This document shows, piece by piece, positions 45,231 to 54,918 of a stretch of DNA of 64,000 nucleotides. The translations under genes and the position numbers were made by a program. How positions within the stretch are numbered: position 1 is the first letter of the stretch; the number at the start of each line of letters is the position of its first letter. The notes under the pieces were generated by a model that saw nothing but the letters and a program-made list of their open reading frames with translations, made no database searches and was not told where the DNA came from. The DNA comes from Planctomycetota bacterium (GTDB taxonomy: Bacteria > Planctomycetota > Planctomycetia > Pirellulales > PALSA-1355): NCBI GenBank assembly GCA_003389325.1, contig QQVE01000034.1:124001-188000 (forward strand), in the 5' to 3' direction.

Positions 45231-46370
45231 GTTGCCCGGCGGATGATGATGGCCTGGCACCGTGCCCGGAGGTTGCCGCGAAGTGCGCTTGGGCAGCCAG
45301 CCCATGCGGTAGAAGAGCCCCATCAGGCTCAGCGCCACGGCCAACATCACGCACCACACCACGGTGTAACCGTGGCGCCACTTGAGCTCCGGCATGTCGA
45401 AGTTCATGCCGTACACGCCCACGATGAAGGTAAGCGGGATGAAGATCGTGGCGATCACGGTGAGCACCTGCATGATCTCGTTGGTGCGGTTGGCCAGCGA
45501 GGTATGGTAGAGGTCCATCAGGTTGGAGCTCAACTCACGATAGGTTTCCACCAGGTCGATGATCTGAAAGGTGTGATCCGCGCAGTCGCGTAGGTAGATC
45601 CGCGTGTCGTCGGAGATCAGCGGGTCCGGATCGCGCACCAGCACGTGCAGTGCCTCGCGCAGCGGCCAGATGGCCCGCCGCATGGCCAGCAGCTTGGTCT
45701 TGACCGTGTGGATGCGCGAAACCATCTGGTCGTCGGCACCATCGATCAGGGCCTCTTCCAGGCTCTCGATGTGGTCGCCGAACGCCTCGAGGATGGGAAA
45801 GTACGAGTCCACCGTGCAGTCGAGAATGGCGTAGGCCAGGTAGTCGGGCCGCGAGTCGCGGATGACCCCGCGGGCCTGCCGGATGCGCTCGCGCACCGGG
45901 TCGAGGCAGTCGCCCACCATGTGCTGAAACGTGATTACGAAGTTCTTGCCCAGGAACAACGACATCTGGTCGCTGGCCAGCGTCGTGCCGCCCTCGAGAA
46001 TGCGGGCCACGATGAACAGGTGGTCGCCGTACTGCTCCACCTTGGAGCGCTGGTGGTTGTTGACGACGTCTTCCAGGGCCAGCTTATGCAGGGAGAAGAT
46101 CTCGCCGATGCGGCGCACGATGTCGGCGTCGCCAAGGCCTTCGACGTGGATCCACGTCACGGGGAATCTTTCCAGGTGCTGCGCGACGTGTTTGAAGTCC
46201 GCGGCGGTGCGCAGCTCGCGCTCGACGACCTTATCGTTGTCGTAGGCCATCAGCCGCACGATCGGCTTGGGAGCCTTGGGATCGACCACGACCGAACCGG
46301 GCGAGGCCCCGGGTCTCGTGCGGCGGTGAAACAGCGGGCGGCGATGCTTGTGCGTGTGCGTTTTGCTCAT
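45213..46370 (-). CDS. corA: Magnesium/cobalt transporter CorA
   Basis: This 385-residue CorA family channel has a large soluble N-terminal domain followed by two C-terminal helices. The pore signature G321-M322-N323 ends the first helix (FIVGVYGMNF). The acidic loop PELKWRHG leads to the second helix, and a basic tail KRTSR follows. It takes up Mg2+ and also Co2+ and Ni2+. The N-terminus has a His/Arg-rich leader (KTHTHKHRRPLFHRR) that could contact metal or lipid. The C-terminal His/Pro stretch is an extension beyond the usual end. Confidence 0.93.
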   Translation of the reverse strand: MSKTHTHKHRRPLFHRRTRPGASPGSVVVDPKAPKPIVRLMAYDNDKVVERELRTAADFKHVAQHLERFPVTWIHVEGLGDADIVRRIGEIFSLHKLALEDVVNNHQRSKVEQYGDHLFIVARILEGGTTLASDQMSLFLGKNFVITFQHMVGDCLDPVRERIRQARGVIRDSRPDYLAYAILDCTVDSYFPILEAFGDHIESLEEALIDGADDQMVSRIHTVKTKLLAMRRAIWPLREALHVLVRDPDPLISDDTRIYLRDCADHTFQIIDLVETYRELSSNLMDLYHTSLANRTNEIMQVLTVIATIFIPLTFIVGVYGMNFDMPELKWRHGYTVVWCVMLAVALSLMGLFYRMGWLPKRTSRQPPGTVPGHHHPPGNGKPLM

Positions 46371-46561
46371 GGGCGGGTTCCTCGCAAGGCCGGTGGCGGG
46401 AGACGCCAGATTGTAACCGGCAGCGCCCGAACGTCAGACGCCGATTCGGCACTCCGCGGGAAACGCGATTCTCATGGGGGACGAACTTCGCGCCGCTTGC
46501 CGCGGCCGGGTATACTCGCGGCCACCGCGCCAGCCACACTCCACCGCCTGGGCCATCATCC

Positions 46562-47878
46562 GTGCCCGCTCGCCCACCCGCATCCCCCGAAGCGCAACTC
46601 CGCTACTGGCAATGGCGCGTGCTGCTGGCGCTGATGGGCTGCTACCTGTTCTATTACACCGGTCGGCTCTCGCTGGGGCTGGCTATTCCGATGATGAAAG
46701 AGGAGCTGTCCTATTCGTCGGAACAGCTCGGCTGGCTGGCCGGAGCGGCGCTGGCCAGCTACGGCGTCGGACAAGCGATCAACGGCAACCTGGGCGACTG
46801 GCTGGGCGGACGGCTGATGGTGTCGCTGGGGGCGATCGGCTCGATGATCCTCTGCTGGGTGTTCAGCTTCATGGACGCCGCGCTGTGGTTGCTGGTCATC
46901 TGGACGGCCAACGGATACGTGCAGAGCATGGGTTGGGCCCCCGGCGGAAAACTTATCTCCACCTGGTGGCCGGCGCGCCATCGTGGGTTGGCGTTCGGCT
47001 TGTACATGCTGGCCGCGGGGCTGGCCACGGTGCTCGTCTGGTGCAGCAGCTACGAGGTGCTCGACCTGTTCGACGCCGACGATCCCAGCCGCTGGCGCTG
47101 GCTGTTCCGCTTGCCCGTGTTGGGGCTGGGAGGCGCCGGGATGCTGTTCTTTCTGCTCGTGCGCGATGCTCCGCAAGACGTGGGGCTGCCGGCCGTGAAC
47201 GACGAAGAACACGCGCCGAGCGATAAGATCAAAACGACGGACAAGGCCGAAGCGGAAACGAACTGGTTCGGACGCTACCTGGCCGTGCTGGGGAACCCGT
47301 GGTTTCTGCTGGCGGCCATCGTGATCGTGTTTCAGAGCTTTGCCCGCTACGGGCTGTTGACCTGGATCACGTCCTACTACATCGACGCTGGGCTGAACGA
47401 TAACGACGCGCTGCAGCTCACGTTGTCGCTGCCGATCGGCATGGGGCTGGGGGCGCTGGCGGGAGGCTATTTCTCCGACCGCTGGTTTCTGTCGCGGCGG
47501 GCGGCCGTCGTGGCGACGTTCCTGGCCGTCAGCTCGGTTTGCTTCCTGGTCATGCGAGCCAACCCCGTGGTGGTCGACGGCGACCAGCGGCTGGGCATTG
47601 CGCTGTTGTTCTTGGCCGGCTTCTTTGTGTACGGTGCTCAAGGGCCGCTGTGGGCCATGTGCCCGGAACTGGTGGGGCGGGCCCATTCCGGCACGGCCGT
47701 GGGCCTGATGGATGCCCTGGCCTATGCCGGCGCCGCGGCACAGGGGCCGCTGCTGGGGTGGATTATCGAGGGCGGGTCGGGCGCAAACTATGGTACGTTT
47801 TTCGTACTGCTGGCCAGTATCACGGGCACCGGCGCGCTGCTGGCCGTGGTAAGCGCCATGCGGCCCGCACGAACATGA
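46562..47878 (+). CDS. MFS transporter, organophosphate:phosphate antiporter type
   Basis: This 438-residue protein has twelve hydrophobic helices. Its early FYYTGRLSLGLAIPMMKEELSYSSEQLGW is similar to the OPA family (GlpT, UhpT/UhpC), with a second conserved segment MGWAPGGKLISTWWPARHRG. These proteins exchange phosphate for glycerol-3-phosphate or hexose phosphates, and some relatives act as sensors. It starts at a GTG at 46562; TATACT at 46511-46516 may be the -10 element. It is followed after 10 bases by an alcohol dehydrogenase gene, so the two are probably one transcript. glpD-glpK lies 8 kb away, and a link is only conjecture. Confidence 0.82.
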   Translation: MPARPPASPEAQLRYWQWRVLLALMGCYLFYYTGRLSLGLAIPMMKEELSYSSEQLGWLAGAALASYGVGQAINGNLGDWLGGRLMVSLGAIGSMILCWVFSFMDAALWLLVIWTANGYVQSMGWAPGGKLISTWWPARHRGLAFGLYMLAAGLATVLVWCSSYEVLDLFDADDPSRWRWLFRLPVLGLGGAGMLFFLLVRDAPQDVGLPAVNDEEHAPSDKIKTTDKAEAETNWFGRYLAVLGNPWFLLAAIVIVFQSFARYGLLTWITSYYIDAGLNDNDALQLTLSLPIGMGLGALAGGYFSDRWFLSRRAAVVATFLAVSSVCFLVMRANPVVVDGDQRLGIALLFLAGFFVYGAQGPLWAMCPELVGRAHSGTAVGLMDALAYAGAAAQGPLLGWIIEGGSGANYGTFFVLLASITGTGALLAVVSAMRPART

Positions 47879-47888
47879 GGGGCAGAAC

Positions 47889-48986
47889 GTGAAGTCGACA
47901 TCGCACGCGATGGTGTTCGAAGGGCCGGGCCAGGAACTGGTCGACCGCGAATTCGCGCTGCCGACCCTCGGTGCCGGCGAGCTGCTGGTCGAGGTCACCT
48001 GCACGACGCTCTGTGGCAGCGACTTGCACACGCACTCGGGCCGCCGCGAGACGCGCTGCCCCACGATCCTGGGTCACGAAATTCTGGGACGCGTCGCCGA
48101 ACTGCGCCCCGGCGATCCACCGGTCGATCTCAACGGCAGCCCGCTGGCGGTCGGCGACCGCATCACCTGGTCGGTTGCCGCGAGTTGCGGCAGTTGTTTC
48201 TACTGCCAGCACGGGTTGCCGCAGAAGTGCGAACAGTTGTTCAAGTACGGCCACGAGCGGCTCGGCGAGCGGCATCCGCTCTCGGGCGGGCTTGCCGAAC
48301 ACTGCCACCTGGCCCGCGGGACGTCGATTCTCAAAGTGCCCGACGAGCTTCCCGACGAAGTGGCCTGTCCGGTCAATTGCGCCACGGCGACGGTGGCCGG
48401 CGCGCTACGCGTGGCGGGGCAATTGACCGATCGCAACGTGCTGGTACAGGGGGCGGGCATGTTGGGGCTCACCGCGGCCGCCATGGCCAGTCATCGCGGC
48501 GCGCGCGAAGTGATCGTGTGCGATCCCGACGAAGAACGCCTGCAATGGGCCAGCCGCTTCGGGGCCACGCGGAGCGTGCACCTCGAGCCCGGCTCGCGAC
48601 GGCTGACCGATACCGTGGCCCGGGTCACCAGTGCCCGCGGCGTCGACGTGGCCCTGGAGCTCTCGGGCGACCCGGCTTCGATCGAAGCGGGATTGCAGTT
48701 GCTGCGCACCGGAGGGCGGTACGTGCTGGTGGGCTCGGTGTTTCCCAGCCGCGAGGTGGCGCTGCCGCCCGAATTGGTCGTGCGGCGGCTATTGCGGATC
48801 GAGGGGATTCACAACTACACGCCGACCGACCTGGTGGCGGCGCTCGACTTTCTGACCGCGGCGCACGAGGAGTTCCCCCTGGCCGAGTTGGTCGTGGCGC
48901 GCTTTCCGCTACGCGAGGCAGAAGCCGCCTTTCAGCACGCCGAGGCGACGCGGGCTCCGCGCGTGGCGGTTGTGCCCGGCGAATAG
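47889..48986 (+). CDS. Zinc-dependent alcohol dehydrogenase (MDR family)
   Basis: This 365-residue medium-chain dehydrogenase carries its catalytic zinc on C42 (LCGSDLHTH) and H63-E64 (LGHEILG). The structural zinc uses C100, C103, C106 and C114. The NAD-binding motif VLVQGAGMLGLTAAAMA starts near residue 183. The segment SVAASCGSCFYC with HERLGERHPLSGG resembles the group associated with phosphonate catabolism. That and the OPA-type transporter upstream hint at uptake and oxidation of a phosphorylated or phosphonate alcohol, which is inference. The start is the GTG at 47889, 10 bases after the transporter stop. Confidence 0.82.
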   Translation: MKSTSHAMVFEGPGQELVDREFALPTLGAGELLVEVTCTTLCGSDLHTHSGRRETRCPTILGHEILGRVAELRPGDPPVDLNGSPLAVGDRITWSVAASCGSCFYCQHGLPQKCEQLFKYGHERLGERHPLSGGLAEHCHLARGTSILKVPDELPDEVACPVNCATATVAGALRVAGQLTDRNVLVQGAGMLGLTAAAMASHRGAREVIVCDPDEERLQWASRFGATRSVHLEPGSRRLTDTVARVTSARGVDVALELSGDPASIEAGLQLLRTGGRYVLVGSVFPSREVALPPELVVRRLLRIEGIHNYTPTDLVAALDFLTAAHEEFPLAELVVARFPLREAEAAFQHAEATRAPRVAVVPGE

Positions 48987-49010
48987 CGGTCGGCCGGGCC
49001 GAGCGAGCGA

Positions 49011-50369
49011 TTAGTCGTCGGCCCTCTCGTCGCCCACGCGCTCGGGCGTATCGGGGATTTCGTTGATCAGCTCGTTGGTTTTGCCCGGGCGTTTCTTCAG
49101 TTTGAAGGCGTCGTAGGGGCGGCCGTCGGCGGACCGCGCTTCGTACGACAGCGTGTCGCCGTCGATCGAGATAATCTGGTAGAGCTGCGTGTCCTGGGCC
49201 CCGCGGATCATGTTCGGCGAGCGTTCCAGGTCGTACATCTTCGGCCCGCTAACCGAGACGACGTAGATCGTGCCGCCGTCGGGGCTGCGTGCCGTGGCGC
49301 CGCTGGGCACGTTCTCGGACAACTCGCCCACGAAGCGGCCGTAGGTGTGGTCGTGCCCTTGCAGCACGAGGTCCACTTTGTGCTTGTCAAACAGCGGTTT
49401 CCAGAGCTTGCGGATCGTCGGATTGTCGCGACCGCGGGCCGTGGAATACACGGGGTGGTGAAACGTCACGACGGTCCACTGGTTCGGATTGTCCGTCAGC
49501 ACGCGATCGAGCCAAACTGCCTGCTCTTCCTGGTGCTCGTTGGAGTTGAGGGAGATGATCCGCGTGCCCTGGAAGTCGAGCCAGTAAACGGTTTCCTTCA
49601 GGCCCTCGGGACCGTTCTCGGGAAACGCGAATTGCGGGCGCCAGTGACGCGTGACCTTGCGGCTTTCGAGCGGCCGCTTCGGATCGCGCGAGTATTCGTG
49701 ATTGCCCGGCGTGGCGATGCTGGGCACCATGGCGTTGAGCCAGGCGCCTGCGCCGAACCACTCGCCCCATTCCGCATCGGAATGGCCTTGATTCACCAAG
49801 TCGCCGGCATGCAGCATGAAGGCGGCCTTCGGCGCATCGCGATGGGCTTCGCGAATCACCCGCGACCAGAAAGCCCGCAGGTTGTTCTGGGCGTCGCCGA
49901 AGTAGATGAACGAAAACGCCTCGGGCTTGTCGCTGGCGGTGCTGAACTGGATCCACTCACTCCAGTTGGTGCCGTCGCCCACGCGGTAGACGTAACGGGT
50001 GCTCGGCTCGAGATCCTCGAACAACACGTTGTGGTAGTGGACCGGCCCCAGGTTGCTCTCGAAGGGCTTCGTGGTGGCGGGAACGTCCTTGGCCTTTTCG
50101 GCAAAACCCGGTCCCGGCTCGGCCAAGGCGATCTGCGCCAGCGCCTCGCCGACTGAAGGATTTGTGCGCCAGGTGACCGCTTGGGTATGCGCGGGATCGC
50201 CCGTCCAGGTGAGGATGATCCGGTCGGGCATCGGCGTGGCGCGATACAGATCCTCGTCGAGCACCTTGGGCGGATGGTCCTCGTGCGCCACAAGCGGCGC
50301 GGCGGTTCCGAGGCACAGCAGGCTGGCCAGCAAGGCGACGCAAACGAAGAAGCTCAAGCGGTGATTCAT
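49011..50369 (-). CDS. Exported purple-acid-phosphatase-like metallophosphoesterase
   Basis: This 452-residue protein has a signal peptide (MNHRLSFFVCVALLASLLCL, cleavage near VAHE). An N-terminal fibronectin/purple-acid-phosphatase-N domain (PDRIILTWTGDPAHTQAVTW) precedes a metallophosphoesterase domain. Metal-binding blocks are FGDAQNN, HAGDLVNQG, TPGNHEY, TFHHPVYS and QGHDHTYGR. It probably hydrolyses phosphate esters in the periplasm or outside the cell. It converges with the alcohol dehydrogenase gene. Confidence 0.9.
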   Translation of the reverse strand: MNHRLSFFVCVALLASLLCLGTAAPLVAHEDHPPKVLDEDLYRATPMPDRIILTWTGDPAHTQAVTWRTNPSVGEALAQIALAEPGPGFAEKAKDVPATTKPFESNLGPVHYHNVLFEDLEPSTRYVYRVGDGTNWSEWIQFSTASDKPEAFSFIYFGDAQNNLRAFWSRVIREAHRDAPKAAFMLHAGDLVNQGHSDAEWGEWFGAGAWLNAMVPSIATPGNHEYSRDPKRPLESRKVTRHWRPQFAFPENGPEGLKETVYWLDFQGTRIISLNSNEHQEEQAVWLDRVLTDNPNQWTVVTFHHPVYSTARGRDNPTIRKLWKPLFDKHKVDLVLQGHDHTYGRFVGELSENVPSGATARSPDGGTIYVVSVSGPKMYDLERSPNMIRGAQDTQLYQIISIDGDTLSYEARSADGRPYDAFKLKKRPGKTNELINEIPDTPERVGDERADD

Positions 50370-50493
50370 GCGTGGGTACGACTCCGTCGAACGAGGGTGT
50401 GGCGGTTTTGGGCTCTAGTCTAGCCAACCGCGACGACGCATTCCACGCCAACTGCGCAAGCCGCAGCAAACCTCTTGCGCTGGCCACCTTCGC

Positions 50494-50907
50494 TCAGATG
50501 GAAGACGCTTTGGCCCCCAACAGCCCGACTTCAATGCCGTGTTCTCGCAGGACTTTGGTCGCCTTGCCGTTGACCTTGAGCAGCACCAGCAAGCCGATCA
50601 GCGGGATGAACGTCAGCATGCCCAGAATGATCCCGGTGCCGGTGGAGTAGACCTTCGTGGCCAGGCGGAACACGTACACGACGCCCGCGATCGTGGCCAA
50701 CAAACTGATAATCGCCGGGATCAAGCGCATGTCCGGGGGCACGGCGAACTGCCCGAAGCCGGAGCACAGATAGATGAGGATGCAAATCAGAATGCCGCGC
50801 TGGTCGCTGGCCACGCGGCGAAGTTGCTCGTGGCTCAGCCGGCCGTCGGAAGACGTAGCCTCCTGCCAGGCGGCCGTTTGCGGAGCCTGAAAGGGATTGT
50901 CGCTCAT
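50494..50907 (-). CDS. Small membrane protein, MSDNPFQAP type
   Basis: This 137-residue protein has a short polar N-terminus starting MSDNPFQAP, a common opening in planctomycete membrane proteins. Three hydrophobic helices follow (LICILIYLCSGFGQFAV, PAIISLLATIAGVVYVF, IILGMLTFIPLIGLLVLL). No function can be assigned. GGAG lies eight bases before the ATG at 50905-50907. It sits 35 bases downstream of the co-directional ChaA gene and may share its transcript. Confidence 0.72.
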   Translation of the reverse strand: MSDNPFQAPQTAAWQEATSSDGRLSHEQLRRVASDQRGILICILIYLCSGFGQFAVPPDMRLIPAIISLLATIAGVVYVFRLATKVYSTGTGIILGMLTFIPLIGLLVLLKVNGKATKVLREHGIEVGLLGAKASSI

Positions 50908-50942
50908 GAGGATCTCTCCAGATACCTGCCGGCGGAAACGCG

Positions 50943-52088
50943 TCAATCGAAAATCGCCACCACGTATGCCGCAAAGAGTACCAGATGCACGGCGCCTTGC
51001 ACCACGTTGGTGCGCACGCCGCTGAAGGTGACGACGCTTACGGCCAGGGAGAGCACGAGCAGAATCAGGTCGACGTCACCCAGGCCGAGCTCGACGACCT
51101 TGCCCGTGATCAAGCCGATGGTCAGCACGGCCGGCACGGTCAGTCCGATCGTGGCCAGGGCCGAGCCGAGACAAATATTCATCGTCCGCTGCAGTTGATT
51201 CGAAAGCGCAGCCCGCACGGCCCCCAGTCCCTCGGGCGCCAGCACGAGCACGGCCACGAGAAAGCCGCCCAGGGGCGCCGGCGCGCCGGCGGTTTCGATG
51301 CCGTGGTCGATCACCTTGGCCATGCTTTTGGAAAGGACGACGATCGGCAGCATCGAGAGCACGAGCAGCACCGCGTGGAAACCGACTGAACGCGGCGCGG
51401 CGCCGTGCGGATCGTGTCCGCCGTTGGCGTCGCCCGGCTGCGTGAAAAAATCGCGGTGCCGGGTGGTCTGCATCGCCAGAAAGATGCCGTACAGCAGGAT
51501 CGAAACCACGATCAGGAAGACGGCGAGAAACGTCGAGGGGGACGCATCGGGCGTCGACTCGGTAAACCGCGGCAGGATCAGCCCCAGGCCCGCGACGGGG
51601 ATGATCACCGACAGAAACGCGTTGGCTCCCTGCAGGTTGTATTCCTGCTCGCGATGCCGCAGTCCGCCCACGAGCAGCGTGGTGCCGACCATGCCGTTGA
51701 GCACGATCATCAGCACGGCGAACATCGTATCGCGCGCCAGCGTCGGATTGTCTCCGCCGGTGAGCATCACGGCCGAGATCATCACAACCTCGATGCTGAT
51801 CACCGCGAGGGGGAGAATCAGCGTGCCGTAGGGCTCGCCGAGCTTGACGGCCAGCGCGTCGGCGTGCCTGACGACGGAAAAGGCCAGCCACAGCATGGCC
51901 GCGAACAGCCAAGCGAAGATCGCGGCGAACCAGGCGGGATTCGAAAAGTCCTTCAGCCACTGCGACCCGAAAACCAGGAACAGCCCCATCGTGACCGCGC
52001 CCGCCAGCAGGGCCAGTTCCGAGCGCAACACGCCTGGGGTTTTCTCGTGATCGCCGGGCAAATCGACTCGCCTCCATGAGTTGGGCAT
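50943..52088 (-). CDS. chaA: Calcium/sodium:proton antiporter ChaA
   Basis: This 381-residue CaCA-superfamily antiporter has about eleven hydrophobic helices. The first alpha repeat reads GEPYGTLILPLAVISIEVVM and the second contains VLAPEGLGAVRAALSN. These are the conserved Glu-containing motifs of the ChaA family. It exports Ca2+ or Na+ in exchange for protons and is important at alkaline pH. Another cation antiporter lies at 29032, so ion homeostasis is represented twice in this window. The ATG start is at 52086-52088. Confidence 0.9.
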   Translation of the reverse strand: MPNSWRRVDLPGDHEKTPGVLRSELALLAGAVTMGLFLVFGSQWLKDFSNPAWFAAIFAWLFAAMLWLAFSVVRHADALAVKLGEPYGTLILPLAVISIEVVMISAVMLTGGDNPTLARDTMFAVLMIVLNGMVGTTLLVGGLRHREQEYNLQGANAFLSVIIPVAGLGLILPRFTESTPDASPSTFLAVFLIVVSILLYGIFLAMQTTRHRDFFTQPGDANGGHDPHGAAPRSVGFHAVLLVLSMLPIVVLSKSMAKVIDHGIETAGAPAPLGGFLVAVLVLAPEGLGAVRAALSNQLQRTMNICLGSALATIGLTVPAVLTIGLITGKVVELGLGDVDLILLVLSLAVSVVTFSGVRTNVVQGAVHLVLFAAYVVAIFD

Positions 52089-52197
52089 ACGAACGCAGCA
52101 ATTCTACGTGGTTTTACCGACGCTTGAAGGCAAGATGGGAATCCGCGTCTACGCGTGCTCGGGCTGACGCGACTGGCTCATCCGACGAGGTCCGCGA

Positions 52198-52653
52198 TCA
52201 CACACCGTCGGCGTGCAGCCGTCTGGCAAGCTTTCGCCAACGGAACTGCCGGTAGCGAAAGAAGCCTTGCGCAAACAGCCAGATGGGCAACGTCAGCAGG
52301 CCCGCGCGCACTTGTACGCGATCGGTATACCGGCAACGGCCGTTGGGCGCCGCCTCAAAGTGCAGCAAGTGGTTCCAGCCGCGCAAGGGTCCGCCGTGCT
52401 CCTCGGTACGAATCAAGTGCCGCGTCTCGTCAAGCTCGACGATCGTGATGCAATGCCGCCAGGCGGGAACTACACCCAGTAAATAAAGTCGTCCCTGGAA
52501 GGACTCGCCGACTCCCCACCGCTCGGGCCACGGCTCCGACTCGGACACGCTCAACAGCCCGCCGGTGACATAGCGAAACGTGTCCGGCTTCTTCACGGCC
52601 TGCCAGGCGAGTTCCAGCGGCGCGTCTAGCGAGGTGGTGAGCTCAAGCAGCAT
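52198..52653 (-). CDS. SRPBCC/START-fold protein
   Basis: This 151-residue protein begins with LELTTSLDAPLELAWQAVKK, the characteristic first strand and helix of the SRPBCC (polyketide cyclase/dehydrase, START-like) fold. It ends with a C-terminal helix FRYRQFRWRKLARRL. The middle has alternating strands, with FEAAPNGRCRYTDRVQV typical of cell-permeable lipid or aromatic ligand pockets. Ligand and reaction are unknown. It is a stand-alone gene between chaA and the enolase-family gene. Confidence 0.8.
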   Translation of the reverse strand: MLLELTTSLDAPLELAWQAVKKPDTFRYVTGGLLSVSESEPWPERWGVGESFQGRLYLLGVVPAWRHCITIVELDETRHLIRTEEHGGPLRGWNHLLHFEAAPNGRCRYTDRVQVRAGLLTLPIWLFAQGFFRYRQFRWRKLARRLHADGV

Positions 52654-52784
52654 CGTGCAATCGGTCGGTCGAGAAACCGACTGTCAAATCGAGCCAGGCT
52701 GTCATGATCGCGCGGGGTCAGCGAACACTCGCCACACCATTGGATGCCGAGTTGTTGCCAACCACCAGCCCGTGCATGCAATCT

Positions 52785-54137
52785 TTAGTACCCCAGCCCG
52801 GGGCCGGACAGCACCGCGGTGCCCAGCGTGCCGTCGGTGACGTCGAACATGCCAGGATAGCGATCGGCCCACGCGCGGTTGCCGGCCGGGCAATATTGGC
52901 GGGCGTTCCCCTCGATGGCCGCCACGGTAGGCAGCCGGGCCGAAAGGCTGGCCGAATGCAAAAACGACCGCCCGGGGCAGGTCAGGTCCTGCACGCACAG
53001 GAACATGCCGTACTTCTGCGCCGCCGCGCCCATCAGCAGCGCCTCGGTTTGGCCCTTGCAGGCCTTGAGCGCCACGCCGGTGTAGCCCAGCTCGCGGCAC
53101 AACAGCAGGCTCTCGAAGTCGACCAGCGACTCGTCGATCACGACCGGCTTGATCTTGGCCGCGGCGTGCATGCGGTTTTCGGGATGGGCCGCCAGGTCGC
53201 GATGCGTCGGCTGCTCGATGTACTGCACCCGGCGGAACGCGTCCGGCGAGCGCGATTCGACCTGCGCCAGGAAATCGAGAATGTAGTCGACGTTGGCGCA
53301 CTTCTCGTTGAAGTCGAGCGAGTAGTTCCACTGAGAGCAGCCGCGCCGCGCTTGCGCTTCGGCCGCCACGCTTTCGACAGCCACCACGCGATCGACGTCC
53401 CAGGCTAGGTCGTCGCCGGCCAGCTTGATCTTCAAGTGCGTCAAACCGTCGGCTGCGATCCACTCGGGCAACGTCTCGGGTAAGCCATCCCGAACCGGCT
53501 GCGGATTGTCGGCATCCGTCAGCGGATCGAGCGCGCCGACCAGGTGGTACAGCGGCATGCGGCTCTTGGGCTCGCGCAGCGTATAGCGATCGAGATACTC
53601 GCCGACAAAGTCGTCCGACAGGTAATGCGCTAAATCGGCCGACACCCAATCGGGGCCCAACAGGTTGTAGGCATTCTGATCGTGCACCTTGCCGTAGGCA
53701 TCGTGAAGGGCCGCTTCCAACGGGCTGGCACACACCAACTGTGCGAGCACCGGCATCGCCTCGACAAGCTCGAGCGCGCCGGTCACCTCGCCGGCCGTTT
53801 GTGGATGAGCCTCGGCCAGCGACCGGGTGATGTCGAGCGGATGCCCGGACAAGCCGCTCCCGTGCGCTTCGGACACGCACCGCTCGGCAAAGGCGACCAT
53901 GGCGGCCAAGGTTTTTTCGGCCGGGACGACGGCGCTGGGCCACGCCCAGACGTTGCCCATCGGCATCGATCCCAATCCCGTGGCGCGGCGGCCGCCGGGC
54001 AATTCCACGTCAACGGTCACGTGCAGCAGCACGACGTCGTTGACGACCCGGCCGCCGAACTTCATGGGCGCGCGGTAGGCAATGCGCTCGGTGGAGGCTT
54101 CCGCGGACAGCAGCCGGATGTCGGTCGGTTTGGGCAC
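52785..54137 (-). CDS. Mandelate racemase/muconate lactonizing-type enzyme (enolase superfamily)
   Basis: This 450-residue enolase-superfamily member abstracts a proton next to a carboxylate using Mg2+. Visible active-site elements are K236/K238 (LKIKLAG), the metal ligands D275 (SLDFNE), E308 (YIEQP) and D335 (VVIDES), and the base on the other face near K358 (GVALKACKG). The N-terminal capping domain covers the first 150 residues. It starts at a GTG with no good Shine-Dalgarno sequence. Substrate class cannot be set: the K-x-K plus late Lys pattern fits the muconate-lactonizing/dipeptide-epimerase side more than mandelate racemase. Confidence 0.85.
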   Translation of the reverse strand: MPKPTDIRLLSAEASTERIAYRAPMKFGGRVVNDVVLLHVTVDVELPGGRRATGLGSMPMGNVWAWPSAVVPAEKTLAAMVAFAERCVSEAHGSGLSGHPLDITRSLAEAHPQTAGEVTGALELVEAMPVLAQLVCASPLEAALHDAYGKVHDQNAYNLLGPDWVSADLAHYLSDDFVGEYLDRYTLREPKSRMPLYHLVGALDPLTDADNPQPVRDGLPETLPEWIAADGLTHLKIKLAGDDLAWDVDRVVAVESVAAEAQARRGCSQWNYSLDFNEKCANVDYILDFLAQVESRSPDAFRRVQYIEQPTHRDLAAHPENRMHAAAKIKPVVIDESLVDFESLLLCRELGYTGVALKACKGQTEALLMGAAAQKYGMFLCVQDLTCPGRSFLHSASLSARLPTVAAIEGNARQYCPAGNRAWADRYPGMFDVTDGTLGTAVLSGPGLGY

Positions 54138-54285
54138 GGGAGGAGTCGGGGAGCAGGGGAGCAGGGAAGCCCGCGGGGGACCCGACCATTGTGGTCGCAG
54201 CGCTTGCCGCAGGCAAACGCCGGCATGCGTCTCGATCGCCGTCGGCAGCGGGGGACGCGATTGTTAGGAAACGATGAGCGCTCGG

Positions 54286-54918
54286 TTAGACGAGCCCCTT
54301 ACGCACCGCCCAAACGGCGGCCTGCGTGCGATCCGACACGCCAATTTTGCGGAGGATGTGCTGCACGTGCTCCTTCACGGTTTCGTAGCTGATGTGCAGC
54401 GCCATGGCGATCTCTTTGTTCGTCAGGCCAAAGGCCAACTGCCGCAGGACTTCGCTCTCGCGCTGCGTGAGCGGCACCTCGACGTCGGCCGCCAGCCGCG
54501 GGGTGGCCAGCGCCCCGGTGACGCGGCGCAACTCGTCGCGTGTCCACACCGTTTGGCCGCTGGCGGCGGCCTGGATGGCTTCGATCAGCTTGTCCTTGCC
54601 GATCCCCTTGAGCAGGAATCCACACGCCCCCAGGGCAACCGCCCGGGCCACATAGGTGGGATTGTCGTAGGTCGAGAGAATCAGGATCGGCATGTCGGGC
54701 CGATCGAGTTTGATGCGGCCCAGAGCGTTTAGGCCATCGCCCTCGGGCATACGGATGTCCATCAGGACGACATCCGGCTCGTGCTTCAGCGCCAGGCGCA
54801 CCGCCTGCTCGCCGGTGGAAGCTTCCGCCGCGATCTTGATGTCGGTGCCCGCCAGTACACTTTTGAGCCCTGCCCGCACCACCTCGTGATCGTCGGCGAT
54901 CAGCAATTTGATGCTCAT
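54286..54918 (-). CDS. NarL/FixJ-family response regulator
   Basis: This 210-residue two-domain regulator has a receiver (ADDHEVVRAG, phospho-acceptor D54 in VVLMDIRMPEG, T/S and K109-type switch region) and a LuxR-type HTH. The HTH contains LTQRESEVLRQLAFGLTNKE and YETVKEHVQHILRKI. It probably controls transcription after phosphorylation by an unlinked histidine kinase. The ATG at 54916-54918 has TAGGAG upstream; a TTG three codons earlier is less likely. Confidence 0.93.
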   Translation of the reverse strand: MSIKLLIADDHEVVRAGLKSVLAGTDIKIAAEASTGEQAVRLALKHEPDVVLMDIRMPEGDGLNALGRIKLDRPDMPILILSTYDNPTYVARAVALGACGFLLKGIGKDKLIEAIQAAASGQTVWTRDELRRVTGALATPRLAADVEVPLTQRESEVLRQLAFGLTNKEIAMALHISYETVKEHVQHILRKIGVSDRTQAAVWAVRKGLV

